This document shows positions 1-10,795 of a stretch of 64,000 nucleotides of DNA, in pieces. The notes under the pieces are model-generated. The model had not been told where the DNA came from. It ran no database searches and worked only from the letters and a program-made list of their open reading frames with translations. Source of the stretch: Laccaria trichodermophora (Eukaryota; Basidiomycota; Agaricomycetes; Agaricales; Hydnangiaceae). The DNA lies in contig JACTVC010000029.1 of NCBI GenBank assembly GCA_018417955.1, positions 1 to 64,000 of the forward strand, read 5' to 3'. The stretch's first letter is position 1, and every line of letters begins with the position of its first letter. A program made the position numbers and the translations under genes.

Positions 1-2
1 TT

Positions 3-92
3 GACAGCGATTGGGAGGCGCTTAAAAGCGCAGCTGATGAATTTCTACAAGCCGTGGAAGCTTCGAAATCGCTGATGCGACGCCGACATTGA
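3..92 (+). CDS. 3' end of an unidentified ORF cut by the window edge
   Basis: An open frame enters from the left edge and gives 29 residues (starting DSDWEALKSAADEFL, ending MRRRH) before a TGA at 90-92. It looks like an acidic helical C-terminus. I do not recognise the family. A second open stretch in another frame (about 103-271, with KGKSDFSRVERLEML) follows directly and could be a further exon of the same transcript, but I cannot place a convincing intron between them. Confidence 0.35.
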   Translation, partial: DSDWEALKSAADEFLQAVEASKSLMRRRH

Positions 93-268
93 GCTTGATA
101 GCATAAAAAAGTTAGCCATCATTTGATCTTAAACCCTGAAAGACGAGTTGACAATAGCAAACAAGCAACGTCTGACAAGAAAAAGGGCAAGAGCGATTTC
201 AGTCGCGTTGAGCGATTAGAAATGTTACACGCCCAAGTCTATCCCGACGTCTATGATAAGCTTGCAAA

Positions 269-478
269 ATGACGTCTTACGCACAAGCTTTACACACAAA
301 ATTAGCGACAGCTTCACAAAAGAACAAAGAGTTTGGAGAGAAGATGGATAATGCGCTTACATTTTTGACTGAGGTAGTTGGAATGTTACGCGACAACGAA
401 GAAAATACTGAGGCTCAGTTGGGTTATGAGATGGACAATCCTCCTATGGATACAGACTCGGATGAGTCTGAGAACTAG
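269..478 (+). CDS. small hypothetical ORF, 69 aa
   Basis: The ATG at 269 overlaps the stop of the upstream open stretch (ATGA-type overlap). The product is hydrophilic and helical, with a very acidic end (MDTDSDESEN). The position just after two other short open stretches on the same strand suggests that all three are exons or decayed parts of one gene. No family is recognised. The following 479-990 holds no gene I can support; its minus-strand ORFs are Phe/Cys-rich and look like chance. Confidence 0.3.
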   Translation: MTSYAQALHTKLATASQKNKEFGEKMDNALTFLTEVVGMLRDNEENTEAQLGYEMDNPPMDTDSDESEN

Positions 479-990
479 TTAAACGGTTTATCAATCTCCA
501 ATTTGAACACGATTTTAGAGTGGAGAGGATCATACTACGGCTCCTTCCAACCTCTGAGAGTCAACTTACTTACATCATACGGGCCGGTGAGACCACGCGC
601 TCGATCGCCCAAAATAATCCGATCACCAACTGAATATACAGATCATGGTGACTCACCTTACAATGAAAACAAAAAGCGTTGATCATAAAACCGAACTTCA
701 TCATGTACTTGGCAACAATGGACATCAAACGCATGGCCAATGTAGTCAATTGTGGTTGGCGCCTGATTGAAACATACCTGCAACATATAAAATATAATGT
801 TCATCGGCTGATGTGAAAAACAAAAAAGAAGAAACAAAAAAAAACCGATGATATGATCGAAGCAAATGAATGCACTTGGCGACACTGGCATAAATGGGGA
901 CTTTACTTTCAAGCGATCGATTGTGTCGCAATTTCGTGGTAGCTTGATGAAAGATGCAGAACAATGGAGGATGGTACAGACATGATGAAG

Positions 991-3475
991 TTAGACCAAG
1001 CACGGCAAATTTATCGAGTCGAAAAACTCAGTTGAGTATTTGGATGCTTTTTGTTTCAGCTGTCTCGTCCAGTTATGACCCCTGAGATGATCTCTCCAAA
1101 CTCCTGCTGCTAAAGGTTGTGCTCCCCAGTGCCTGATTTCGTCAAGCCTCTTCTGATATTCCGCCTCGTTGTATTCAGTCCATCGCCCATAGTTTTCACC
1201 ACATTTCAATTGTTCGTACGTTGACGTCAAAGGCCACCATGATTTCAGTGCAAACTGATTTTTCGTTGCTGAAAAAGATGTGTTGTAGTTGATAATGGTA
1301 GACAATACGTGAATGCATACTTGTTTCACAATGATACACTCCACATAACATGTCCAACTCGTCTTGTGAGAGATCGTCGTCGCACAATATTTGATCACCC
1401 GCGGCAACGTACAAGCCACATCTTTCGACAGATGCACTGATTGAAGGGCCTTGTAGAGCATGATCGATACTCATTGTTTCCATTGCGAGTCGCCACACGA
1501 TGCCACCACGCAACAATGCAGCACGGCCACGAGAAGAATTCAGTAGTTCAGACCTCTGTCGTACATATGCATCGTAGTCTCTGCGAGTGAACGAATATCC
1601 GAACATTCGAATGGGAACTGGTCGTCGTATCTTTTGTGTTACTGAAGTCCGCGCTATCGTATTTTGCATGGTCCGAAATTGAATACCCTTTTGCAAAAAA
1701 AGACGTGCAATTTCATAGGTCGATAACTTGACGTCTAAACGACATATATAAGCCGCTGTTGCAGGATCTTCCACTGTTAATCGCCAAGAAACAGAATTGC
1801 ATAAGGTTTCAAACATAAACATTCCATTCCCCAATCGTTTGATATGTCGAACGCGAGGATTGCCTTCTAAAGCTATGCGGTTTCCGCTCAGAAGATCCCA
1901 TTCATCAAATGCGGGTTTGCCTTTGCCAGTTGCCAATTTCTTGACAAAGTCCAATGCTTTACAACCAGCGGACGTGGAGAATATGGGATCATCAGATGAT
2001 GTTAAACCTAGAGCTCTCAACATTTTTTTCTTTTCAGTCGAGTCTAATTCCAGAGATTGCGATGCAGCAATCGGAAGCGGTTGAACAAAGCCGTGAAAGA
2101 AGTACAACGCCTCCAGTGCCTCTAACGGATGTCGACTATCCAGTTCGTACTCATCGACAACCAAAGGTGGAGGCGACGGACTTCTAGGCATTTCAAGAAA
2201 TGCAGTGTTATCCACGTTGACATCGTCAAAAGGTTCATTTTCTTCATATCGCTCCGAGCTGACAGGAAAGTCAATGGAGTACGTTGGCTCGTCTTCAAAG
2301 TTGTCGTTTAGATCGTTGTCATAGTGATCAATACGTCCCATTCCATCGCAGCAATCCCATTCGTTTTCCCAAGAGTCGTACAACTTCTGAGAATCAGTGA
2401 ACATATTTAACGCATCAAGCTTTGCACGTTCTGGAACGTTATTGCGAATCCATTCTCCATGCTCGTCTTCCTCCCAAACGAATACTTTCGCGCCGACAAC
2501 TGGATGATTTGACTGTCTTTGCAATCGAGCAAATCGATGTGCGTCGGTCTCAGTAGATAACATTGATGCGTGGTTCGCCTCCCGCAACGCAAAAAAAGCT
2601 CTGAGCTTTTGTGGCAAAGAAATGTGCAATGGGACCTTGGTAGAAGAACTGAGGTCCGCAGGCATCGAGGTCGCACCTTCTCTGAGCAGACTGCTGTTAG
2701 CTGAAATTGTTGTTGAACTGCACAATGTATTTTCCGACGCAGTGGCCGAGTTTAATAGTCGAGTTAAGTAGACGCAGAGGGATATTTCCTCCCAGCATGT
2801 CGGCTTTTTGTGTAACAAAGTTAACACTTCTTGTATTTGATGTGGAAGAGGCGCTAAGGCTTCGATTTCTTTGCGATCTTTCGCCGCTTTGACCTCCACT
2901 TTGGTCCATCGATACCACACCGGTACATTGTGGTCACAGAACCACGATACTGCAGGCCGACTGGAACATCCATCCAGTAAAACGATAATTGTGCCCGCAC
3001 GTGGTACTTGAGTATCAAATTGATATAACCACGATGAGCGAAGCCCATTCAACCATATTTGGTCATATCCATCATCGGTGAGGATGTGATACCATCCCGG
3101 TATGTTACCAAATCCATTGTATTTGGACTGCCTCTTTGGAGCGGCTCCTACAGCCATCAAATAGGATACAATGGTCATCCACACAACGAACCAATCTCGA
3201 GCTTCAGCCAATCTTCGACGACCATCTGAGTTCGATCGAAAGGGTTTCGTGAAATCATAGGCAGAAGGCAAATGTGGTGTAATGAGAGGGACTTGGTAGC
3301 GCAGATTCAGTGACATCGCGACATCGTGCAGAAAGTACTGAAGATGGTACCAAGATTGTGCAGTGGCAGCATCAAGCGCGAACAGATCTTTCGTATCTGT
3401 GACTTGGGTCGGTATGAAGCGCAGCCCATCAAACGGCACGCAGTTAAAATTGAATTCTAGAGGTATGAAAGCCAT
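991..3475 (-). CDS. large basidiomycete 'SWWP' family protein, one intron
   Basis: Two exons, 3475-1321 and 1268-991, are joined by a 52-nt intron (1269-1320; GTATGC..TTTTTCAG). Splicing restores one frame: the upstream exon would otherwise run into a stop, and the junction gives HCETTTKNQFALKSWWPL. The N-terminal block PRWWTPHFGWMAFIPLEF and the C-terminal SWWP..YGRWTEYNEAEYQKRL block mark an uncharacterised protein type that I recall as repeated in mushroom genomes. No catalytic motif is visible. The open frame reaches up to 3550 (ISRYPRLSALQLPRWW) but holds no ATG there. The first in-frame ATG is at 3475, inside the conserved block, so the true start codon has probably been lost or lies in an exon I cannot see. 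Conserved over about 810 residues but possibly a pseudogene at its 5' end. Confidence 0.65.
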
Positions 3476-3508
3476 CCAACCGAAATGTGGGGTCCACCAT
3501 CGAGGCAA

Positions 3509-4403
3509 TTGAAGGGCAGATAATCGAGGATATCGTGAAATTGAAGAAAAGGGTTAACGACGCCGCCCTGCTTCGTGACCTGAGCGGGAACGTCTATAGC
3601 TCTTCGACTATTTGGCGAATAAAACAGAACACCGCCAATGAGATAGGCTCTTCCTTGTGATCTGTCAACGCCATACGAATAACTCCTGCAACGTATCCAT
3701 CAGTCACTCTCCAACTCAGTTCAAGAAACAACCATCTTAACATTTAACAAAGAGCGCGCTTCAGAACAGAGTGTCGTCGTAACAGAGTCAAGGGAAACTC
3801 AAAGCACTAAACGTCTTTGTGTAGTAAGTCAACGTGTCGAGATGAGACAAACAATCACAAATTTCAAACTGAAAAGTGGACGTCCACTTTTCAGTTCAAA
3901 ATTGTCACTTGTTTGGTGCAGTGACGACGTATGTAGAAAGAAACAAAAGACAACAACCCATTTCAAAACTTCTGACTTTTCGTTAAAGCGCTAAGTAAGC
4001 ATTCCCTGCTCAGCACTCCAAATGCAAAATGCAGAAAGGCCTTACTTCTTGCCAGTAAGGTAAAAGACATCGTTGATGTTTGATAGTTACACCACCATCG
4101 AACGCGCCAAGAACGCGCAAGGCATGTGGTCGACTTTCACAAAAAATTCACATAAATACGCATTCCAGCTACGTCAGTAGGCAGATGAAGATCAAGTCAT
4201 AGAAGATGTGGAAGACGCTTGACATCGCAGTAATGATTAAATCAGACTTATATACGCTATTAAGGTACAGACAAAGTTGTATTGTCAAAGGTTCGATCAC
4301 AACGTACACGAAAGGCAGCAGTGACAGTAATAACATGTTAGATTGTCCGAGATGTTCATGGTACAAGTTATGCGAATGGTGATATGATGGACTTGAAGAT
4401 TGG
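3509..4403. other. intergenic stretch, no gene seen
   Basis: About 900 bases without a convincing coding frame. The minus-strand ORF at 4169-4366 is hydrophobic and has no splice or codon support. The only ordered structure is the palindrome at 3860-3903. Confidence 0.5.
3860..3903. repeat. palindromic repeat, copy 1 of 4
   Basis: Perfect 15-bp arms, AACTGAAAAGTGGAC and its complement, meet at 3881/3882 without a spacer; similarity continues imperfectly outward. Flanks (CAAACAATCACAAATTT on the left, ATTGTCACTTGTTTGGTGCA on the right) match the other copies in reverse orientation, so the repeated unit is about 90-100 bp. It lies about 500 bp downstream of the gene ending at 4404. Confidence 0.85.
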
Positions 4404-5295
4404 CTAAGTAAAGTAACGACGAAGGTGATTTTTTAGAACCAACATCTCCATTGGAGTCATTGGAACTTCTCCCTTATCCGAAACACCTTTCAAAAACCTT
4501 TTGACCTCCTCATCGTCCCATGTATTGGCAACCGCCAAGAATTCCTCGTTTTTGCAGCCAAACCCGATGAAATGGTGTAAATATCGGGACATGTCGGGGG
4601 TACACGATTTGAGGAAATGCGTCAATTCTGCGGTTTCTCTTTCTAGTTTTGCGAGAATGTCTGGGGGTGATTCACTTCGAGGATTCCGGAGGGGATTATG
4701 ATTCGGTTGAGTTGCAACAGAACTGTGATCCGAAACGGCTATCTGTCCTCGCTAAAGTTCGCCTGTTCACCCAGTTGTATCAAATGAAGAGAAGACGCAC
4801 CATTGATTGTCTCGTTGTTTCCTGTGAACCCTGAGAACCGCCATTATGAATGAACACTCCGGACGACGAATAAAAAACGTACTTCGGCTGAAACTGGGGC
4901 AGTCGAGCATCGATGTCTGCCGTTATCAAAAATTTTTGCCATGTAGTCTCGCGCAAATTTTTTTCGTTGCTGGACACCGTCGTCTTTGATCAAAAAGAAA
5001 ATTGGGTACATAGGCCAGAACTGGCAAAGGAGATGTAAATTCGACGAATGGGTGTGGCTATTGCGGAGGTACCTCTTGCTCAACTTTTGCTATATTGTCG
5101 GCTTGGTCTGAAAACGTCTTTGACTTTTCTAAATGCGATCGCATGCAGCTTCTTAACGTAGTCTGAAGAAGCGATGTTATAATGCATTTAAAGGTTATCA
5201 TTGATTGGACCCACCTTCCACCGTAAAAAATACTCTTCCGAACAGTCCGGGTTAAAGAGCTGCCGAAACTCGTCTATCTGCTCCGAGGTTGACAT
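4404..5295 (-). CDS. basidiomycete family protein with a C-terminal helical (SAM-like) domain, 225 aa
   Basis: Five exons: 5295-5215, 5162-5073, 5020-4883, 4830-4801, 4742-4404. The introns are 52, 52, 52 and 58 nt with GT..AG ends. Every exon is a multiple of three (81, 90, 138, 30, 339), so all introns are phase 0. The start ATG (MSTSEQIDEF) follows from the paralogue at 14491-15369, which shares the exon order, the VEQE|FWPMYP splice point, the RKKFARDYMAKIF block and the C-terminal block FLKSCTPDMSRYLHHFIGFG. The last about 70 residues look like a small all-helical, SAM-like module often seen at the ends of mushroom proteins; that is inference. No enzyme motif. The gene appears intact. 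Confidence 0.7.
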
Positions 5296-5817
5296 ACTCT
5301 GTTCGACCATCGCCCTCTAGCTTACCTTGAACGACAGAGTTCCTGTAGGTAAAAGCAAAATCAGCGAGGCAATCGATAACGATGGATCGATGAATCGCAC
5401 GTGCATGGCTCAATGACTTTAGAACAGTTATACTAAGTGGTGCTGAGAAATTTTGTAATGTTTCGAAGACGAACCGTGAGTGCAGTAGATGGTCAACGAC
5501 AAAACTAACCAAGTCCCTTTGTTTATGCATGTTAAATGGCACGTGACTATGAACTCTCGAAACGCGCCGATAATATCAAGAGCATTGAACTTTACGGTCA
5601 GTAACATAAAAAATGAGCCGTAGTAAACTTCTTCTGCAAAACGACGTGGTCTTCCGGGTTCGAATGCCAAAATCAAGGCGGGTCCGATTTCAAAGTGAAG
5701 ATCTTTGGCGAAATCCAGCCTGGCCATCTTAGAACGAAGAGCAGCGCTCTCGGAGACTTTTACACCGGAACCAAAACCAGTATGAGATCTTGTCGACGTA
5801 GCATAACCTTCTCTCAT
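5252..5817 (-). CDS. candidate gene upstream of and overlapping the 225-aa gene, 168 aa
   Basis: Exons 5817-5606 and 5546-5252 joined by a 59-nt intron (5547-5605) give one frame: MREGYATSTRSHTGF.., RRFAEEVYYGSFF, then HVPFNMHKQRDLVSFVV.. and ending RRVSAAL. A GTAAAG donor 10 bases further in would break the frame, so the weaker GTTACT donor is preferred. The sequence looks like a real helical protein (FVFETLQNFSAPLSI, HRSIVIDCLADFAFTYRN). Its last 44 bases overlap the first exon of the downstream gene in another frame on the same strand, which is odd; one of the two ends may be wrong. Family not recognised. Confidence 0.4.
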
Positions 5818-5899
5818 CGACGCTCTCAGCCGTGTTATATAACTGCCAAGTCAAGAGCGGCTAAATCAAATATGTCCATGCCAACTTCCTACTTCTAGA

Positions 5900-6040
5900 A
5901 TGGGTCGAGTAGCCGGTGGTGATGCGGGCAAGTGGAAAGGACTTGATGAAGGGCAGCGGAAGATCGCTATATGCCAGCAAATTGTTGAGGAGAATGGAGG
6001 AATCAACTGTTGCGGAGAACTTGCAGAGTACCCCTGTTGA
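5900..6040 (+). CDS. small ORF, 46 aa
   Basis: ATG at 5900 to TGA at 6038-6040. Hydrophilic (MGRVAGGDAGKWKGLDEG, QRKIAICQQIVEENGG) with balanced codon use, unlike the Pro/Ser-rich reverse frame. It could be a first exon of a longer gene lost to the right. No recognised family. Confidence 0.25.
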   Translation: MGRVAGGDAGKWKGLDEGQRKIAICQQIVEENGGINCCGELAEYPC

Positions 6041-6121
6041 AATTGCAAACTCGAGTAGGCGGGGAATGAGGGTACTATAGGGAACAAAGGGCGATGAATG
6101 GAAGGTGGCAGGGAGAATGCG

Positions 6122-6460
6122 CTATTGGTTTGGAATAATGAACCATTGTCCTAGATTCACCGATGCTGTAGACATACCTTGAGAACGCCTCGCTCCAAGA
6201 ATACATCCAAATCCTTGCGATAAATCGACGCCCGCGTGCTGGGTATCCCCACTCGAGGCGGCATCAAACACGGTCGAGAGATGAACTTGTCTGCCAGTTT
6301 TTTCACTTCTGCAGCAACAGACCCGTTGTGGTCGTCGACGTGTGTCGCCCCAAGGGATGCGAGCTCGTCGGCATGTTTGAGGGAGGAGGTGGTGATGATG
6401 AAGAACGGTGCCAATGCTTATGGCCGCGTCCCTGCCGGCGGCTGAGGTGGTTGAAGCCAA
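6122..6460 (-). pseudogene. relic of a zinc-type (MDR) alcohol/quinone oxidoreductase
   Basis: Two overlapping minus-strand frames hold successive pieces of the Rossmann half of an MDR dehydrogenase: FIITTSSLKHADELASLGATHV (compare the usual ITTASPKHAELLKSLGATHV), then EVKKLADKF, then, after a frame change near 6300, TVFDAASSGDTQHAG (usual FDAVSS..TQ). The frames cannot be joined by a normal intron, the N-terminal GroES-like half is absent, and the 3' part ends in unrelated sequence. This is a short decayed fragment rather than a gene. Confidence 0.5.
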
Positions 6461-6644
6461 ATCGAACCAGAACAGCCAAAGGGCTGCCAGGCGCGAGCCA
6501 TACGCGGAATCGGGTCGTAAAGAAAGAGAGAAGCTCGGAACTGGCAGTAAGGCAGAGGAGAACGCGGTGCGAACGGGAGACTGGTGTGTTAGAGAGCAAG
6601 GTGCGCTGGCACTAAGCCACAGTACTTATCACTCCCCCACCTAT

Positions 6645-6870
6645 TCCTACTGGACTCCAGGACTCCAGTAAGATTCCTACTGGACTCCAGGACTCCAGTA
6701 GGATTCCCACTGGATTTCAACAATTCTTCCAAAAAAGGCAATTTCCACCTATTGGACTCCTATTGGACTCCAACTGGACTCCAACTGGACTCCTACTGGA
6801 CTCCAACTGAACTTAGACAAAAAAAATCCAAACCTTCAGTTGGATTCCTACTGGATTCCTACTGGACTCC
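6645..6870. repeat. left subterminal array of TACTGGACTCC
   Basis: About a dozen copies and variants (TACTGGATTCC, AACTGGACTCC) are packed into 225 bases just inside the left inverted repeat. In CACTA-type elements such arrays bind the transposase; that role here is inference. Confidence 0.75.
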
Positions 6871-7020
6871 TACTGGAGTATCATGCATTCTATCAAATTT
6901 TGATTAAGTCAGTCAGACCTTTTAACACCTCAAAATTTCATACCAAACTTCCATTTAAACATAGATATTATATTGATGACTATATACACAAATATACAAA
7001 AGTATTAATAATCTAATGTG

Positions 7021-7340
7021 GTCAGGGTGGGGGAGGGAGGAAGTGATGGGAATGATGAGGGGGGGGAGAGTAAGGGAGGGGGAAGGCAGGGGAAGGGTGG
7101 GTGAGGGAAGGGAAGGGAGGAGAAGGGAGGGGGAGACAGGGTGAGGGAGAGGAGGGGAAGGGAGGTGGGAGTGATGGAAGGGAGGTGGAGTGATGGAGGG
7201 GAGGGAGAGGGAGGGAAGGGAGGTGGGAGTGATGGAGGGGGAGGGAGGGAGAGATGGAGGGGGAGGGAGGGGAGAGATGGAGGGGGAGGGGGGAGGACAG
7301 AGAGGGAGACAGGGAGGGTTTGAGGGGGAGGGAGTGATAG
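7021..7340. repeat. purine-only block, (GGGAGGG)n-like
   Basis: About 320 bases in which the + strand is almost only G and A, with imperfect GGGAGGTGGGAGTGATGGAG units. It gives long but meaningless Pro/Ser/Leu-rich frames on the minus strand. Such strand bias can form triplex or G-quadruplex DNA. Confidence 0.8.
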
Positions 7341-7379
7341 GAGCTCATCGAGGGAGCGCTCGTCATCCGTAGGCATGGG

Positions 7380-8000
7380 TGGGCTGCTTTTCGTGGGCGG
7401 TGGTCGTCGTTTGGGGGCGCTGGATGTTTTTCATGGGTGGCAGCTGTCATTTGTGGGCGCTGGGTGTTTTTCGTAGGCGGCGGCGGTCGTCGTCTGTGGG
7501 CGCTGGGTGTTTTTCGTAGGCGGTGGTGGTCGTCGTTTGTGGGCGCTGGGTATTTGTTGTGCACGGCGGTCTTCGTTTGTGGGCGGCGGCAGTCGTTCGT
7601 GGGCGCTGGGTGTGTTTTTCGTAGGTGGCGGTCGTCATTTGTGGGCGCTGGGCATTTTTCGTGGGTGGCGGTCATCATTTTGTGGGCGCTGGGTGTTCTT
7701 CGTGGGCGCTGGGTGTTTTTTGTGGGTGGTGCATGTCATTTGCGGTGTCGTTGTTGTACGTGGGCGATCGTTGTTGTGCGTCGGCGTGGTCGTTGTTGTA
7801 TGCGGGCGGCTGTTCTCGTACGTGGGCGGTCGTTGTTGTTGTCGTATTGTGTTGTCGTTGCGCTGTCGTGCTGTATCCGGGGTGGTCTGCTGTCGTCCGT
7901 TTCCGTGGGCAGTCGTTTCCGTGGGCAGTCATTTCCGTGGGCAGTCATTTTCGTGGGTGGGCGGTCGTTTTCGTGGGTGGGCGGTCGTGTGTTGACGGGC
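7380..8000. repeat. GC-rich minisatellite, about 40-60 bp units
   Basis: Tandem units built around GTGGGCGCTGGGTGTTTTTC and TTCGTGGGCGGTCGTCATT, of variable length, degrade toward the right into GTGGGCAGTCATTTCC repeats. All six frames stay open for long distances because of the repetition, so the ORFs here are not genes. Confidence 0.8.
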
Positions 8001-8199
8001 GCGGTGTTTGTCGACAGACGGCGAGGGCAATGGATGGATGGTGGTGGTTGTCGAAGCCTCGTTGATGGGTGGTGGTGACGTGGAAGGATCTGGGTTGAGG
8101 GTTTGGGCAAATTCCCACTCGCGGAATTTGCCGACATCCTTTCTAGGAAGCTACCCTTACCGTTGGTATGTAGAGCATAAAATATACCTGTATAATAAT

Positions 8200-8286
8200 G
8201 CCTACGTGGTGCAGGTGGTAAAGTGCTCACTCTGTAAAATGTTGGTGTGTCCATGAGGTTGAGTGTTCAATCCATGCATGTTGCGC
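8200..8286 (+). ncRNA. tRNA-like (SINE head) sequence
   Basis: An A-box-like CGTGGTGCAGGTGGTAAAGTG is followed about 45 bases later by a B-box-like GTTCAATCC and then GCGC plus a T run and ATT repeats. A cloverleaf is not clean (the anticodon stem is weak). It fits a tRNA-derived SINE head within the CACTA-like element better than a working tRNA gene. Confidence 0.45.
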
Positions 8287-8329
8287 TTTTTTTATTATTA
8301 TATAATAACAATAATAGTGACAAACTACT

Positions 8330-8600
8330 GGACTTACTGGACTCCTTGTACTCGGAAATTCCTAGTGGACTCCCACTGGACTCCTACTGGACTCCTACTG
8401 GATTCCTTGTACTGGACTCCACTATACCCATTCCTTAGGAATCCTTAATTCCTTGTGATTTGGGATCATTCCAGTAGGAATCTACTAGGACTCCAGTAGG
8501 ACTGAGATGCAAAATTTGTATGGTGTTCAGGCAATATGAAATTGGCTGGAGTCCTAGTAGAATCCAGTAGGAGTCCAGGATTCCAGTAGGAGTCCAGTAG
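8330..8600. repeat. right subterminal array of GGAGTCCAGTA / TACTGGACTCC
   Basis: It mirrors the left array. 8340-8420 has + orientation copies, and 8470-8600 has inverted copies reaching the right terminal repeat. Confidence 0.75.
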
Positions 8601-8952
8601 GAATAGGTGGGGGAGTGTAAAGAGCTCCTAAGCCAAAGCGACGAACGACCCCCTGCATTGTGCAACCAATCATTTGCACGCAATATTAGCGTGCTCGCTG
8701 GCACTCGGATAAACCAAAGCGTCAAACGAGTCACACGTCGTAAAGCGGCAGCAGCTGGTGGGGGAGAAAAAGAAAATGGTGAATTCTTTGTTTGCTCCGG
8801 AAACATCCAGGCAGATCCAGGCGTGATCGGTGTTTGCCAATACCTTGCTGTTGCCTTGCTTTCTCCAGCCTTTCCTCAACCTTTCTTCGGCTGCCTTCCT
8901 TTTCCCCTCTCTACTCTGCACAAGATTTATTTTACACGCCTCGCCCATTGTT

Positions 8953-10555
8953 ATGCGCAATCCAGCTCTCGCAAAAGTTGTCAAAGATCTTGTCACCTTC
9001 TGGCGCATGACAAAGCGGCTTTGCAGTTGTTTGCCGATGCAGGATCCGAACGCGGTCGCCTCGCATTCGAGACGCGCATTGCTAATTTCGTGGCTAACAG
9101 CCAGTTTCGCAGCAGAAAGGTTAGCATCCAATTGATTGCCAAACCTTACTCACACATTTTTGCCATATAGAAGGACCCAGCGCCCATCGATTGGATCAAG
9201 CACCTCAGTGACGCATGCGCCGATCCCACCGTTCCCGAATGCTTGAAACACGCCAACGAAGACCGCCAGAAACAACAATGCCACCGAAAATCAAAAAAAA
9301 AACGATTTAGCCAATCACTCGGTTTTACCTCTCGTGCCCGCACTGCTGGCACCACAAAACTTGCGAATCTTCCCCAAACTTTTTTGAAAAGGTTTTCCAA
9401 CAAAAAAGCGTATCCCCCCTTGAAGACTTGGATATACGAGACCACCGCGATCGGAAGACGATGGAGAAAACATTTGAAACATGGACGACAACCAGACAAG
9501 CGCAGGCCGCGCCTCCCGATGGAGCAAGTAAACCCAAGGCGTCTCGCACATGACGTTCAAACGACCGATAGCGGCACCTTCCACGACGTCGATGATGGCC
9601 ATCTTTTTTGCTTGGTCGTCCGGGAATTCTGTCCCAACGGCGATGTTCCTGCTGCCGTTCATAAAGTTGTCCGCGAAACGGTTGCTGCGAGACGCAATAT
9701 TCGGGTAAGTCAATCTCCTTTTCATTTTTTCCCTCGCTTCTCTTTGACTTTCTTCTTCATTTTTAGATGGAAGATCCAGGAAGCCTCGTCCAAATGGGGT
9801 TTTCCGCAGGGTCTCGCAGTGCACCGCAGTTTGATTGGGTGCGCAACATCACCAATCGAAAACTCCCCAAGGGTGTCGTAGATGAAATGGATTACCGATC
9901 CAGTTCAATCTTCGCTCTGTTTTGGAACCTGTCCCGCGATATCCTACCTAGTGAGATTATGGACAATTTCGACAATTTCTTTGATCGTTTCAACATGGTG
10001 AGGATGTCGTCTGAAAAGGGGGCTGCGAAAGAATTTATCGCCAAACACACTACATGTGGCGAATACATGGTTGAAGTCAACGGTACTGAATTTATATTCA
10101 GCAATGCTGAAATGGCACCCCCTGCTGGAGTTTGTGCTCAGAATTATGCTCGGTATCCATCTTTTACTTTCCTCCCTTGCTCGAACTGACAGCAAATCAG
10201 ATCGATGCACTTTGAGCACCAACCTCACAAATTCGCAATAGCTTGGACGGTCCACAGAGATCACCCTGCTGATGCCGGTGGTCATTTTTACATAGCATCG
10301 TACAAGATGCGCATCCAGGCAGCCCCCAACACTCTTGTCGTTTGGATCCCATCTGACGTGCATGGAACTAGCCTCCAAGACCTGGACCCCAAAAGTCTCG
10401 ACCCCGACTTCCTCCAAACAGGCATCGCGATCGTTACCCCGAACCGACTACCCTCCGTCTGGAATAAATTTTGCGAAAGTGAAATGAAATACCAGGACAT
10501 GGTCAGCAACGTAATCAGAGATCTGGATAATGACCATGGGGACGAAGAACTGTAG
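8953..10555 (+). CDS. basidiomycete hypothetical protein with a cupin-like C-terminal half
   Basis: The 3' part is well supported: exon 9767-10152 (MEDPGSLVQMGFSAGSRS.., LPKGVVDEMDYRSSSIFALF) and exon 10201-10555, joined by a 48-nt intron with matching phases, and a 62-nt intron (9705-9766) before them. The last exon (QPHKFAIAWTVHRDHP, GGHFYIASYKMRI, NTLVVWIPSDVHGTSLQ, ITPNRLPSVWNKF) has the spacing of beta strands and a late His-Gly typical of cupin or double-stranded beta-helix folds; no HxD pair is certain. I recall similar proteins as numerous in mushroom genomes. The 5' end is uncertain: 8953 is an ATG (MRNPALAKVVKDLVTFW) but the frame after about 8995 that matches exon 2 (HDKAALQLFADAGSERG) is shifted by one, so an indel or unseen intron is needed. 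An exon 9171-9704 follows a 51-nt intron. Confidence 0.6.
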
Positions 10556-10603
10556 TCGTAGATGCCATTAGAACATTCGTATAATGGATTTCCTTATTTT
10601 CTT

Positions 10604-10795
10604 CTACTGATATCCTTTCTTGAGATCAACTGTATAAAGGTCTTCCACACTAGTGGGAAGACCGACGCCCGGCCTGTAGGGAACAGGCACGAACATAAAT
10701 CTGACATTGTCCCTGGCGTCAAATAGCATAGCCCAATGGCCGTTGGGCATAACCTTGAGATACATAGGGTCCACGATACCGGGATGTTCACCCGC
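10604..10795 (-). CDS. terminal exon of an unidentified gene
   Basis: 63 residues (AGEHPGIVDPMYLKVMPNGH, FDARDNVRFMFVPVPYRPG, EDLYTVDLKKGYQ) follow a good acceptor (TGTCAG at 10796-10801). The composition is that of a real protein. Upstream (10800-11100) is AT-rich with no further exon I can see, so the gene is either truncated or spliced over a longer distance. It is convergent with the gene ending at 10555. Confidence 0.4.
   Translation of the reverse strand, partial: AGEHPGIVDPMYLKVMPNGHWAMLFDARDNVRFMFVPVPYRPGVGLPTSVEDLYTVDLKKGYQ

Larger units (their letters stand above)
6630..8617. mobile_element. CACTA-like non-autonomous DNA transposon, 1988 bp
   Basis: Both ends carry the same 29-bp inverted repeat: it starts CACTCCCCCACCTATTCC on the left and ends with the exact complement (..GGTGGGGGAGTG) on the right. 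Inside each end lie arrays of the 11-mer TACTGGACTCC, mostly in one orientation on the left (6645-6870), with both orientations on the right (8330-8610). CACT termini plus subterminal short repeats fit the CACTA/EnSpm type. No transposase is present. The interior holds the purine block, the minisatellite and a tRNA-like sequence listed separately. Flanks read TAT|element|TAA, so a 3-bp target duplication is at best imperfect. Confidence 0.7.

Noticed and set aside
3506..3508. TTG as start codon of the 991-3475 gene
   Set aside because: Non-ATG initiation is not expected for this gene type; the in-frame ATG at 3475 or a lost upstream exon is more likely.
4169..4366. Membrane-protein-like ORF (LLLSLLPFVYVVIEPLTIQL)
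   Set aside because: The hydrophobic stretch comes from AT-rich intergenic DNA; no start context, splice signal or homology pattern supports it.
5536..5545. Frameshift in the 5252-5817 candidate
   Set aside because: A 59-nt intron (5547-5605) restores the frame, so no mutation is needed.
7022..8254. Several ORFs of 60-218 codons on both strands
   Set aside because: They lie in the purine block and minisatellite, have extreme composition (Pro/Ser/Leu or Gly/Arg/Val) and overlap in all frames; repetition explains them.
9315..9824. 169-codon minus-strand ORF opposite the 8953-10555 gene
   Set aside because: It is the shadow of the coding exon on the other strand and spans the intron at 9705-9766.
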